DNA of 45,884 nt from Verrucomicrobiota bacterium (GTDB lineage: Bacteria > Verrucomicrobiota > Verrucomicrobiia > Limisphaerales > UBA9464): positions 1-45,884 of the forward strand of contig CANGKZ010000039.1 of assembly GCA_947454705.1 (NCBI GenBank), in the 5' to 3' direction. Below, one piece after another: positions 1 through 7,293 of this stretch (its first letter is position 1; every line of letters starts with the position of its first letter). Made by a program: the position numbers and the translations under genes. The notes under the pieces were generated by a model. That model worked only from the letters and a program-made list of their open reading frames with translations, searched no databases and had not been told where the DNA came from.

Positions 1-121
1 ACTTCCGTTGCGCTTCAGCCTCGCTCGCGTACGCCCCACTTTCAAACTCCCGCACCACCTGAAGTTTGAACGCCTCACTGTAGCGGATCACCGCTTTCCC
101 AGCCCGTTTTTCAATCGCCAT
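1..121 (-). CDS. IS3-type transposase OrfA, N-terminal 40 residues (partial)
   Basis: An ATG at 121 opens a frame that runs off the window start. Its translation begins MAIEKRAGKAVIRYSEAF and continues with KLQVVREFESG and a short Glu/Ala-rich stretch. This pattern, a basic start followed by YSEAFKLQVVREFESG, is the beginning of the helix-turn-helix domain of IS3-group OrfA proteins, which bind the element ends. The C-terminal part, the frameshift site and OrfB (the DDE integrase) lie outside the window. Whether the copy is intact cannot be judged. Confidence 0.7.
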   Translation of the reverse strand, partial: MAIEKRAGKAVIRYSEAFKLQVVREFESGAYASEAEAQRK

Positions 122-148
122 CCTGACAACCTATTTCAGGACGGGACA
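1..148 (-). mobile_element. IS3-family-like insertion sequence, left end only (cut by window edge)
   Basis: Read on the minus strand, the element begins at 148 with TGTCCCGTCCTGAAATAGG, a TG-starting terminus as expected for IS3-family ends. A transposase OrfA start codon follows 27 bases further in. Only the first 148 bases lie in the window, so the second ORF, the other terminal repeat and the target duplication cannot be checked. The outer border sits three bases from a heptamer tandem repeat, so insertion next to a simple repeat is likely. The family call rests on the OrfA N-terminus and the terminus form. Confidence 0.7.
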
Positions 149-150
149 TA

Positions 151-205
151 GACTTTGGACTTTGGACTTTGGACTTTGGACTTTGGACTTTGGACTTTGG
201 ACTTT
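151..205. repeat. Heptamer tandem repeat (GACTTTG), 7.9 copies
   Basis: Seven perfect copies of GACTTTG plus a final GACTTT run without interruption from 151 to 205. The array lies between the IS end at 148 and the stop codon of the molybdoenzyme gene at 216. A period of seven is not a codon multiple, and all three frames stay open through it, so small ORFs over the array are artefacts. A related seven-base period (TGGATGC) occurs near 6396-6414. Confidence 0.95.
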
Positions 206-215
206 CTCGTCCGTC

Positions 216-1397
216 CTAGACCCGAATCTTCCGGACCCACTGCTGATTCGCCTCCCAGTAGGTCGCCTTCAACTTCATCGAAGGATCATCGGCGGGCGGT
301 TGAATGCGTCCATCGGCGTCCACGGCGCGGGACACGATGGTGTGATCCCCCGGCGTCGCATCGGTCCAATCCAAATGCCAGAAGTTCCAGGTGAACTTTG
401 CATCGATGCCGTGGGCCGGTTTCTTTTCCAGGACCGCGGGACGCCACGGACCGTCGTCGATCTTCACTTCGACCCGTGTCACCGGTGTGCCGTCGCTCCA
501 AGCCGCGCCGCTGATTTTTAGGCTGCCGCCAGCCCGCCGGACCACGCGGGCAGTCACGGACTTGATGCAGATGTTGCACACGCTGGTTTCGCGCCAGACG
601 GTTCCGGATCGTTCCGTTTCTTCGCCGCGGATCGTGACGTATTCGCGCGCCATCCATTTGCCCATGAAACGGCGATCGAGCACTTCCACCCGGCGCAGCC
701 ACTTCACCCATGCGATGCCAAACCATCCGGGCACGACCAGGCGCAGCGGGAATCCATGCGCCGCTCCCAGCGGTTCGCCGTTCATCGCCCAGGCCAGCAG
801 CACTTCCTCGCGCATCGCGTGTTCGACGGTGAGGCTGCGCGCGAAGTGCTGCGGATAGTCCTTGTCGCGAATCTTCTCCACCTTTTCGTCGGTGCCGTAG
901 AACACGACCTCCTCCGAGCGTTTCATGAGTCCGAGCTCCTTGAGCAGCGGTCCCAGCGGGGTGCCGGTCCACCGGACGTTACCGCAGGCGCCGGCGAATC
1001 CCGGATTGGACCCGTTGCCGCCGCATTCGATCAGGGCGGTCACCGTGCGGATCGGCCGCTTTTGGAGATCGGCGAGGGAGAGGGTTGTCGGCTTTTTCAG
1101 GTAGCCGGCGAAGTCCACCTTCCAGTCCGCGGGCTGGGTGGTTGGATCAATTTTGGGACGCGGGTAGTGGCTCACCTCGTACACGTCGGCCGCGTCGGTG
1201 ATCCAGTTCTGCAAATGGGCCCATCGCAGCATCGGCCGTTTGGCGTCGTAGGGCTGCGGATCCAAAAATGGTACGACTTCCTCGCCGGCCCCGGCTTCGA
1301 GGCCGAAGGCGGACAGGGGACGGCTCGCCAGCGAATAGGCGGCGAGGGCAACCGATCCACGCAGTAGGTCGCGACGGGACAGGGGGGAGGACTGCAT
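216..1397 (-). CDS. Sulfite-oxidase-family molybdopterin oxidoreductase, Tat-exported
   Basis: The 393-residue protein begins with a twin-arginine signal (SRRDLLRG at residues 7-14, then a hydrophobic stretch ending near residue 30), so it should be exported folded with its cofactor. Residues about 90-240 match the oxidoreductase molybdopterin-binding domain. C125 in IECGGNG fits the molybdenum-ligand cysteine of the family (CAGNRR in animal sulfite oxidase), and NVRWTGTPLGPLL follows as expected. The C-terminal third resembles the Mo-co dimerisation domain (KIDDGPWRPA, then a WTDATPGDHTIVSRAVD-like stretch). It probably oxidises sulfite or a related small substrate in the periplasm. No cytochrome partner is adjacent. 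The arginines after the ligand cysteine in sulfite oxidases are replaced, so the substrate is uncertain. The ATG at 1397 has no visible ribosome-binding site. Confidence 0.88.
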   Translation of the reverse strand: MQSSPLSRRDLLRGSVALAAYSLASRPLSAFGLEAGAGEEVVPFLDPQPYDAKRPMLRWAHLQNWITDAADVYEVSHYPRPKIDPTTQPADWKVDFAGYLKKPTTLSLADLQKRPIRTVTALIECGGNGSNPGFAGACGNVRWTGTPLGPLLKELGLMKRSEEVVFYGTDEKVEKIRDKDYPQHFARSLTVEHAMREEVLLAWAMNGEPLGAAHGFPLRLVVPGWFGIAWVKWLRRVEVLDRRFMGKWMAREYVTIRGEETERSGTVWRETSVCNICIKSVTARVVRRAGGSLKISGAAWSDGTPVTRVEVKIDDGPWRPAVLEKKPAHGIDAKFTWNFWHLDWTDATPGDHTIVSRAVDADGRIQPPADDPSMKLKATYWEANQQWVRKIRV

Positions 1398-1516
1398 GCC
1401 CGAAGAGTGATCGCGGACGCGGGTGATTCAATGCGGGAGTTCGGCTGCGGGAACGATTCTGCATCGTGCGGCAGACCTCTTGCCAGCGGTCGCGGGTGTG
1501 TCACGTTCGCGGCGCC

Positions 1517-1894
1517 ATGTCTCAATCTCAAACCACTTCTGCCCCGAAGATTGTCGCCTACCTCAAGCCCTGGTGCGGTTGGAGCGGCGGCGTGCGTGCC
1601 GTGTTTAAAAAGTACGACCTCGCCTTCGAAGAGCGCGACATCATCAACCGCGCGGACTTCTTCCAGGAAATGGTTGAAAAGACCGGCCAGACCAAGCAGC
1701 CCACCGTCGAGATCAACGGCCGAATCCTGGCCGACGTGAGCGGTGAGGAAGTGGAAGCCTGGTTGCTTCAGAACGGCATCGTGACGCCGAACGCTGCAGT
1801 TCCCGAGGTGCCGATCAACCAGCCCTGCGCGCACGAAATGCCCGGCGCTGCTCCCGCTGCCGCAGCGGCCGCCCCGTTGCCCTTCCGCCGCTAA
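1517..1894 (+). CDS. Glutaredoxin-like protein with CGWS active site
   Basis: The protein has 125 residues from the ATG at 1517. I chose this start because the frame upstream has no family-like content. The N-terminal half holds the thioredoxin-fold pattern KIVAYLKPWCGWSGGVRAVF, then a cis-proline segment (TKQPTVEI) and the helix after INGRILADVSGEEVEAWL. The motif is CGWS, so the second cysteine of the classical CPYC site is a serine, as in monothiol enzymes. A role in reducing glutathionylated or mixed disulfides, or in iron-sulfur cluster handling, is inferred from the family. The last 20 residues are an Ala/Pro-rich tail. The gene lies 13 bases before the acetyltransferase gene and may share its transcript. 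Confidence 0.85.
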   Translation: MSQSQTTSAPKIVAYLKPWCGWSGGVRAVFKKYDLAFEERDIINRADFFQEMVEKTGQTKQPTVEINGRILADVSGEEVEAWLLQNGIVTPNAAVPEVPINQPCAHEMPGAAPAAAAAAPLPFRR

Positions 1895-1907
1895 AGCTCT
1901 GCGGCCT

Positions 1908-2414
1908 GTGGCCCCTTCGCTGCAATTGCGCTCAGCGGTGCGTCAGGACGTGCCGCTGATTCTCGGGTTCATCCGCGCCCTCGCGGAGTACGAGAAGTTG
2001 TCGCATGAGGTGGTGGCCACCGAGGAGGCGATCGCCGAGCATTTGTTTGGCGCAACGCCCCGGGCCGAGGTGTTGCTCGCGGAATGGGAGGGCGCTCCCG
2101 CTGGGTTCGCCCTGTTTTTTCACAACTTCTCCACGTTCCTCGCCCGACCCGGGATCTATCTCGAGGATGTCTTTGTGCATCCGGAGTATCGCGGCCGCGG
2201 CATCGGCAAGGCACTGCTGCTGGAGTTGGCGCGACTCGCACGGGAGCGTGGATGCGGACGCTTCGAGTGGGCGGTGCTCGATTGGAATGAACCCAGCATT
2301 CGCTTCTACGAATCGCTGGGCGCCCGGGCGATGAAGGAGTGGCAATTGATGCGTGTGACCGGTGAGGCCCTTGACCGTCTTGCCGACCTCGGCCATGCCG
2401 GACGCGTGCGCTGA
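1908..2414 (+). CDS. GNAT-family N-acetyltransferase
   Basis: The 168-residue protein starts at a GTG at 1908, thirteen bases after the glutaredoxin stop. It shows the whole GNAT layout: AVRQDVPLILGFIRALAEYE (motif C), GIYLEDVFVHPEYRGRGIG (motif A with the acetyl-CoA pyrophosphate loop RGRGIG), and WAVLDWNEPSIRFYESLGA (motif B). The EDVFVHPEYRGRGIGKALL and WNEPSIRFYESLGA segments resemble the spermidine/spermine and thialysine acetyltransferase branch, so a small amine substrate is plausible but not shown. The protein is cytoplasmic, with no signal or membrane segment. Confidence 0.9.
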   Translation: MAPSLQLRSAVRQDVPLILGFIRALAEYEKLSHEVVATEEAIAEHLFGATPRAEVLLAEWEGAPAGFALFFHNFSTFLARPGIYLEDVFVHPEYRGRGIGKALLLELARLARERGCGRFEWAVLDWNEPSIRFYESLGARAMKEWQLMRVTGEALDRLADLGHAGRVR

Positions 2415-2497
2415 TTTCGGCGGAACCCCGAGTATCGGAGTTGATCTGGGCTCCTTCGTGGTTTGAACTGCCGAGCCGACTTCCATCCCCCACTTCC

Positions 2498-3325
2498 ATG
2501 ACTCCGAAAACGCACGCCCACCTGTCCAAGCAGTGCCCGGTTCTCAAGCGCCTGATCGAGCAGGCGGGGCCGTGCGACATTGTGCCGCAGACGCGATCTC
2601 CCTTCGAAGCCCTGGTCCGCGCGGTCGCGCATCAACAACTCAACGGCACTGCGGCGGAGACCATTCTCGGCCGGTTTCTCGCCCTGTTTCCGCACGGACA
2701 ATTTCCTGCGCCCGATGAAATCGCGTCGGTCCCCGATGAAGCCATTCGCGCCGCCGGGTTTTCACGATCGAAGCTCGCGGCCATTCGCGACATTTCGGAA
2801 AAGGCGATGTCGGGAGTCGTGCCGCATCGTGAGGAACTGGCCACGTTGCCGGATGATGAAATCGTGGAGCGCCTGACCCAGTGTCGTGGCGTCGGCCGCT
2901 GGACCGTGGAGATGTTTTTGATGTTTACCCTGGGGCGTCCCGACGTGTTGCCGGTGGACGACTTCGGGGTTCGCAACGGATATCGGATTGCCTACGGGCT
3001 GTCCGAGATGCCCACGCCGAAGGAGCTTCAGGCTGCGGGCGAGAAGTGGCGTCCGTATCGCACCACGGCAAGCTGGTACATGTGGCGCGCCGTGGACCTG
3101 GCCCGTGAATCCGGAAGCGGCGCAGCCAAGGTGCCGTCGAAAGCCGCTGCCAGCTCGAAAAAGAAAACCAAACCTAAATCCAAGGCCAAAGCTAAGGCCA
3201 AGGTCGCGCAGCCGGCCAAGCCCAAGCCAAAATCCAAGGCAAAGGTGAAGGCCAAGACCAAGGCGAAGCCCGTGGCCCGCAAGTCCCAAGCGCTCAAGAA
3301 GCGGGCAGGTGGCGGACGAGCGTGA
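2498..3325 (+). CDS. AlkA-type DNA-3-methyladenine glycosylase with lysine-rich C-terminal tail
   Basis: The protein has 275 residues from the ATG at 2498, which directly precedes the conserved domain. Residues 1-205 form an HhH-GPD DNA glycosylase: FEALVRAVAHQQLNGTAAE, then the helix-hairpin-helix CRGVGRWTVEMFLMF (129-143), and LPVDDFGVRNGY, where D155 should be the catalytic aspartate. Such enzymes excise alkylated bases to start base-excision repair. Residues 206-275 are unlike the family: a low-complexity tail of Lys, Ala, Pro and Ser with about 23 lysines, in repeats such as KPKSKAKAKAK, resembling a histone H1 tail. No Cys-rich iron-sulfur motif is present. The 3' end overlaps the convergent rsmA gene by 32 bases. 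Confidence 0.88.
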   Translation: MTPKTHAHLSKQCPVLKRLIEQAGPCDIVPQTRSPFEALVRAVAHQQLNGTAAETILGRFLALFPHGQFPAPDEIASVPDEAIRAAGFSRSKLAAIRDISEKAMSGVVPHREELATLPDDEIVERLTQCRGVGRWTVEMFLMFTLGRPDVLPVDDFGVRNGYRIAYGLSEMPTPKELQAAGEKWRPYRTTASWYMWRAVDLARESGSGAAKVPSKAAASSKKKTKPKSKAKAKAKVAQPAKPKPKSKAKVKAKTKAKPVARKSQALKKRAGGGRA

Positions 3326-4121
3326 CGAAGGCTTCGAGAGCGACGTCTTCCGCGCGGGCGGTCAGCGGAATTCCGGCGGCGGTGAGGGCCGGAGTGAGTT
3401 GCTCGTCGCTCCAGGCGGTGCGGAGCTGTTTCACCATCATCTTGCGACGCTGCGAGAATCCCAGTTTCACCACGCGCACGAATCGCTCCAGCGCGGCTCC
3501 TTCGAGCAACGCGGGGCTTCTGCGTTTCAGCGTCACGCAGGCCGATTCCACATCGGGCGCCGGGAAGAAACATCCTGCCGGGATGGAAAAGGTGCCGATG
3601 GGTTCGTACTGAATTTGGAGCAGTAGGCTCAGCAGTCCGTAGGGTTCCGTGCCGGGTTTGGCGGCGATGCGTTGAACCACTTCGCGTTGAAGCGTGGCCA
3701 CCAACCGCTCGGGCGGACGGGCTGAAAGCGCGAGTTCGACGAGGATCGGCGAGCCGACGGAATAAGGCAGGTTCGCCACCAGTTTCCATCCGGTCCAGTC
3801 GCGCTCCTCGCGCTTCAACCATTCCAGGGCGTCGTCGTGGAGGAGTTCGAAACTCGGCCGATCGGCGAAGCGTTCGCGAAGCACTTCCACCAGTCGCTGA
3901 TCCTTTTCGATGGCGAGCACGGGAGCCCCGCTCGCGATCAACAGCTCGGTCAGAGGGCCGAGCCCTGGGCCGATCTCCAGGAGTTTGTCCGACGGTGACA
4001 GTTCCCCGGCGGTGGCGATGCGGCGGAGTTGGTTGCCGTCGTGGAGGAAGTTCTGTCCGAGCGACCGCGTGAGTTGGATACCGCGGCTGTCGAGCCATCG
4101 GCGCATTTCAGAAAGGGTCAT
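3294..4121 (-). CDS. rsmA: 16S rRNA (adenine1518/1519-N6)-dimethyltransferase RsmA (KsgA)
   Basis: RsmA dimethylates two adjacent adenines in the 3'-terminal helix of 16S rRNA late in small-subunit assembly. All family motifs are present: SLGQNFL near the N-terminus, the SAM-binding EIGPGLGPLTELL, an acidic residue in VLAIEKDQ, the catalytic NLPYSVGSPIL, and FFPAPDVESACV. I prefer the ATG at 4121 (275 residues, MTLSEMRRW). It overlaps the stop of the upstream aminotransferase as ATGA, and a GGAGG lies about ten bases before it. The ATG at 4130 directly abuts that motif with almost no spacing. The gene ends the queE-aminotransferase-rsmA run and overlaps the glycosylase gene tail to tail. Confidence 0.96.
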   Translation of the reverse strand: MTLSEMRRWLDSRGIQLTRSLGQNFLHDGNQLRRIATAGELSPSDKLLEIGPGLGPLTELLIASGAPVLAIEKDQRLVEVLRERFADRPSFELLHDDALEWLKREERDWTGWKLVANLPYSVGSPILVELALSARPPERLVATLQREVVQRIAAKPGTEPYGLLSLLLQIQYEPIGTFSIPAGCFFPAPDVESACVTLKRRSPALLEGAALERFVRVVKLGFSQRRKMMVKQLRTAWSDEQLTPALTAAGIPLTARAEDVALEAFVTLVRHLPAS

Positions 4122-5440
4122 GGCGCGCATTCCTCCAGCACGGCATCGAGGGCGCGCAGGGAGCGTTGGATTTCAGCGGAGGTGATGATGAGCGGCGGAG
4201 TGAAGCTGATGACCTCGGAATCGGCCCCTTCCGGAAGCACAATGAAACCGCGCTTCAACAGGGACTTCATGCACTGGATGGATGCCGCGGTGGCCGGGGT
4301 TCCATCCGCGTGTCGAAGTTCAATCCCCGACATCAGTCCGACTCCCACGGCGGTTCTGCGAATGGAGTTTCCGCGTTGGGCGATTTTCTTCAGTCCGGCG
4401 AGAAGCTCCGCCCCGCGCTGTGCAGAGGCTTTTATCAGGTCGTGCGACTTCAGTTCTTCCATCTGGGCCAGCGCCATGGCGCATCCCACCGGATGACCGA
4501 GATATGTGCTGGTATGAATGGCTTCGCCACTCGAGGGCGGCCAGGCGTGATCCATCAAGTCGGCGCGTCCCACACACGCGCTGAGCGGGAAGCCGCCGGT
4601 GAGGGCCTTGCCGAGGCAGATCAAATCTGGAACGACCCCGGCGTGCTCGCACGCGAACCAGCGTCCGGTGCGGCCAAAGCCGGTGTACACCTCGTCGAGC
4701 ACGAGCAGCGCGCCGAGTTCGTCGGCCAGCGACCGGAGGCGTTGGAGGAATCCCTCGGGCGGAATGCGGATCCCGCCGCGGGCCTGGAAGGGTTCGGTGA
4801 GGATGGCACCGATGGGATGCTTCCGGGCTTCGGCGCGGAGGGCGCGTTCCATCCGGTCGAGCGATGCGGCATCGGACGGGAACTCCACAAAGCGTCCGAA
4901 CTCCCGCAGCTGGTCCCGGAAGGCTCCGCGAAAATGATCGCGGTGTGTGGCGTTCAATGCGCCATAACCGAGCCCATGGTAACCGCCCTGAAATGCGATG
5001 ATCCCGGGTCGTTCGGTGGCGAGGCGAGCCGTTTTCAGCGCCATTTCCACGGCCTCGGATCCGGAAGTGCCAAAAATGGTTTTACCGGTGAGCCGGGCTG
5101 TGTGGCGATTGCCGCGGGACCAACGTTCGAAGGTGATCCGCGAGAGTTCACGCGCGAGGGTCGCCTTGAGCGGGTGCGGGTGCACGTCCCCCATCGCATG
5201 CAGCAGCGTAGACATTTGGCGCTGACCGGCCCGAACGACCCGCGGATTGGCGTGTCCTGCGGCGGCGACTCCGAACGCTGCGGTGAGGTCGAGGTAGCGT
5301 CGCCCCTTCGAATCCGTCACGCGGGTGCCGCGCGCGCAGGTCCACACGATGGGCCACGAGCCGTCCGCCTCCTGAAAGGTGACGTTTCGAGATTCGAAAC
5401 GCCTCAGGAGGGCGAGCGTGGGATCGGAGGCGGCGGGCAT
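4118..5440 (-). CDS. Class III PLP-dependent aminotransferase
   Basis: The 440-residue protein is full length for the ornithine / 4-aminobutyrate / adenosylmethionine-8-amino-7-oxononanoate type. Visible landmarks are the phosphate-binding FGTSGSEAVEMALKTAR (123-139), YHGLGYGALNATH, the aspartate pair LVLDEVYTGFGRTGRWFA (D249 should contact the pyridine nitrogen) and ICLGKALTGGFPLSA with the Schiff-base lysine K278. It moves an amino group from a terminal amine or omega-amino acid to a keto acid. Which one cannot be read: the neighbours queE and rsmA do not point to a pathway, and no bioABD or argB-like genes are near. The start is the ATG at 5440, 43 bases after queE, and the stop overlaps the rsmA start. 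Confidence 0.9.
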   Translation of the reverse strand: MPAASDPTLALLRRFESRNVTFQEADGSWPIVWTCARGTRVTDSKGRRYLDLTAAFGVAAAGHANPRVVRAGQRQMSTLLHAMGDVHPHPLKATLARELSRITFERWSRGNRHTARLTGKTIFGTSGSEAVEMALKTARLATERPGIIAFQGGYHGLGYGALNATHRDHFRGAFRDQLREFGRFVEFPSDAASLDRMERALRAEARKHPIGAILTEPFQARGGIRIPPEGFLQRLRSLADELGALLVLDEVYTGFGRTGRWFACEHAGVVPDLICLGKALTGGFPLSACVGRADLMDHAWPPSSGEAIHTSTYLGHPVGCAMALAQMEELKSHDLIKASAQRGAELLAGLKKIAQRGNSIRRTAVGVGLMSGIELRHADGTPATAASIQCMKSLLKRGFIVLPEGADSEVISFTPPLIITSAEIQRSLRALDAVLEECAP

Positions 5441-5483
5441 TCGACGGAGCGGCTTCTAGACGGAATGGAAACGACGCGAGACC

Positions 5484-6275
5484 TCAAACTCCACGCAGGT
5501 CGGGCGACCAGATGAACTTGTGCATCTGCAACTGGAAGCGAACCGGGAGAGCATCGGCAACGATCGCTTCCACCAACTCCTGCCGGCTGATCGACGTGAA
5601 GGGCAGGGGAATGGTTTTCAACGATGGATCTTTCTGATGCGCCTGCAGCGGAGCGACCCAGGAAAACAGAACCGGACAGCGCGTCTCGAGCTTGTGCTCA
5701 CGGAGCATCTGCTTGGCCCACTCGTAATCTTCCCGGCTGCCGAGGACCAATTTCAGTTCATCGGTAGGCCGCAGATGTTCCAGATTGGCGAGGCGGTTGC
5801 GGTGTGTTTCGCCGCTGCTGGGGGCTTTGAGATCGACGATCCGACGGACTCGGGGATCGAGAATCGAGATATCATGCGCGCCCGAGGTTTCGACCAGCAC
5901 GGTGTATCCGCGATCGCAGAGTTGCCGCATGAGGTCTGCGGAACGCGCCTGGAGGAGGGGTTCGCCCCCGGTGAATTCCACGATGGGAAGACGATGGCCA
6001 ACCGGAGCCGATCCAACCGGGTCGATGCCGCTGCTTTTGCCTGCAGGGATCGGAGGAATCTGGGAGTAGGGCGTGGCGAGGCGATCGATCTCCGCGAGGA
6101 TGGTTTCGAAAGCCATCGGTTTGCCCTCGCGAAACGCGTACGCGGTATCGCAGTAGGAGCAGCGCAGGTTGCATCCGGTCAATCGGACGAACACGCACGG
6201 GAGTCCGGCAAAGGTGCTTTCCCCCTGCAGGCTCAGGTAGATTTCGTTGACGACCAAGGTTTGCGGCTCAGACAC
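5484..6275 (-). CDS. queE: 7-carboxy-7-deazaguanine synthase QueE
   Basis: QueE is the radical-SAM enzyme that contracts 6-carboxytetrahydropterin to 7-carboxy-7-deazaguanine on the route to queuosine in tRNA. The 263-residue protein has the diagnostic start EIYLSLQGESTFAGLPCVFVRLTGC and the cluster motif CNLRCSYC (C35, C39, C42; CxxxCxxC), followed by DTAYAF. VEFTGGEPLLQ is the SAM-binding GGEP motif, and VETSGAHD and VDLKAPSSGE follow as in QueE. The start is a GTG at 6275. The other deazaguanine genes (queC, queD, queF) are not in the window. It heads a likely three-gene minus-strand unit with the aminotransferase and rsmA. I saw no preQ1-type riboswitch upstream. Confidence 0.95.
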   Translation of the reverse strand: MSEPQTLVVNEIYLSLQGESTFAGLPCVFVRLTGCNLRCSYCDTAYAFREGKPMAFETILAEIDRLATPYSQIPPIPAGKSSGIDPVGSAPVGHRLPIVEFTGGEPLLQARSADLMRQLCDRGYTVLVETSGAHDISILDPRVRRIVDLKAPSSGETHRNRLANLEHLRPTDELKLVLGSREDYEWAKQMLREHKLETRCPVLFSWVAPLQAHQKDPSLKTIPLPFTSISRQELVEAIVADALPVRFQLQMHKFIWSPDLRGV

Positions 6276-6395
6276 GCGGGGAAGCTACGGGGTCCGGGCG
6301 CGACGCTCAACCACCACGACGATCGGATGCGGAAAAGAAGTTAAAGTTCGCTGCTGGAGCGAGCCAGGAGGAAGGCTGGTGCTAGAAGGCAGATC

Positions 6396-6414
6396 CTGGA
6401 TGCTGGATGCTGGA
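6396..6414. repeat. Short heptamer tandem repeat (TGGATGC), about 2.6 copies
   Basis: CTGGATGCTGGATGCTGGA repeats a seven-base unit just downstream of the LTxxQ gene's stop and upstream of queE. It has the same period as the array at 151-205 but a different unit. It lies beside a copy of the dispersed TTGAAG-rich repeat. Confidence 0.75.
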
Positions 6415-6421
6415 CCCGGCT

Positions 6422-6476
6422 AATCCCCTTCAACGCTTCAACTTTTTAACCCTTTAACTGCCGTTTCTAGGTTCAA
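6422..6476 (-). repeat. Dispersed intergenic repeat, copy 1 (TTGAAG-rich)
   Basis: On the minus strand this stretch includes GGCAGTTAAAGGGTTAAAAA followed by GTTGAAGCGTTGAAGGGG. It aligns with the copy at 45275-45328 over about 54 bases with only a handful of differences, and with the shorter copy at 19511-19546. It lies in the 239-base gap 6276-6514, which otherwise shows no gene. A further AACCCTTCAAC at 6492-6502 may extend it. Confidence 0.85.
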
Positions 6477-6514
6477 CTGCTGTTTTCGGCAAACCCTTCA
6501 ACCGCGTCATCGAC

Positions 6515-6985
6515 TCAACGCAGCGGAGGTTTGCCATCGGGCGGAGGATCCTGCGGCGGGCGTTTGTCGCGCGAGTGATCCGAGGGAGATCCTCCGGGGC
6601 CGCCCGGTCCACTCCTAAACCGGCGCTCCCGATTGCTCTCGGCTTCGCGGAACTTCGCTTTCTGCTCCTCGGTGAGAATGGTTTCGATGCGCTCGCGGCC
6701 CTGCTTGATCATGGCCTGCATCTGCTTCATCTGGTCGCGATGCGAACGTTCCCAGTCGGCCATGTTCTGGCGGACGATGGGATCGAGCTGTTTCTGCTGC
6801 TCTTCGGTCAGGGAAAGCTCGCGAGTGTAGCGATCCTTGAGGTGCTGGAGCATCGAGTCCGGATTGGGCGGACGGAAAATGGGCTGGCGACCATAGCGAT
6901 AGCCGACCGCGCTTCCGGTGATCCCTCCGACGAGGAAGGTCCCGGCCAGATAGGCCAGCATTGCCGCTTTGGTCGGTGAACTCAT
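6515..6985 (-). CDS. Periplasmic LTxxQ-motif protein (CnrX/CpxP/Spy-like sensor)
   Basis: The 156-residue protein starts with an uncleaved-looking membrane anchor (MLAYLAGTFLVGGITGSAVGY, residues 9-29). A helical periplasmic part follows with two LTxxQ-type motifs (LSLTEEQQKQLDPIV and ILTEEQKAKFREAE), the hallmark of the Spy/CpxP/CnrX-type fold. The last 35 residues are a Pro/Gly/Arg/Asp-rich tail. Family members are chaperones or metal- and stress-sensing subunits. The gene follows an ECF sigma factor and a one-helix membrane protein with 4-base overlaps at both junctions. That places it where CnrX sits relative to CnrY and CnrH, so a sensor role is inferred. Metal binding is not shown: few His, no Cys. 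Confidence 0.8.
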   Translation of the reverse strand: MSSPTKAAMLAYLAGTFLVGGITGSAVGYRYGRQPIFRPPNPDSMLQHLKDRYTRELSLTEEQQKQLDPIVRQNMADWERSHRDQMKQMQAMIKQGRERIETILTEEQKAKFREAESNRERRFRSGPGGPGGSPSDHSRDKRPPQDPPPDGKPPLR

Positions 6986-7293
6986 TGCAGAAGAGCCAGG
7001 TTCGCGGTGGCGTTGGAAATGGCGTAGATGTCGTCGGGCTCACTCTGGTTGCCACTCCAGGTCAGGCTCACGGCGACCAGGGCGACGGCGCAGGCAATGC
7101 CCAGACCGTACCGAAGCAGGCGCAGACCGGCGGCGAAGTCCGAGACGCCACCGCGGCTTTGTCTCCAAGCGGCCATCACGCGGGTTTCGACGGCGAACGG
7201 CATTTCCGCCGGTGCGGTTTGGCGCGCGGCCGAGGCGTTGCGCAGCAGGCGGTCGAGCGCCTGATTCAAATCGGGTTCTTTTCGGGAATTCAT
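6982..7293 (-). CDS. Small single-helix membrane protein, probable anti-sigma factor
   Basis: The 103-residue protein has a charged cytoplasmic N-terminal half (DLNQALDRLLRNASAAR), one membrane helix at about 62-82 (LLRYGLGIACAVALVAVSLTW) and a short outer tail. No zinc anti-sigma HxxxCxxC motif is visible. Its start overlaps the sigma factor stop by four bases and its stop overlaps the LTxxQ gene start, so all three should be translated together. This position and topology match CnrY-type anti-sigma factors, which hold the sigma factor at the membrane. The function is inferred from context; the sequence alone would not identify it. Confidence 0.7.
   Translation of the reverse strand: MNSRKEPDLNQALDRLLRNASAARQTAPAEMPFAVETRVMAAWRQSRGGVSDFAAGLRLLRYGLGIACAVALVAVSLTWSGNQSEPDDIYAISNATANLALLQ

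Noticed and set aside
155-394. Small ORFs translating the heptamer repeat (MDFGLWTLDFGLW)
   Set aside because: A seven-base repeat stays open in all frames; the peptide repeat is an artefact and the rest runs antisense to the molybdoenzyme gene.
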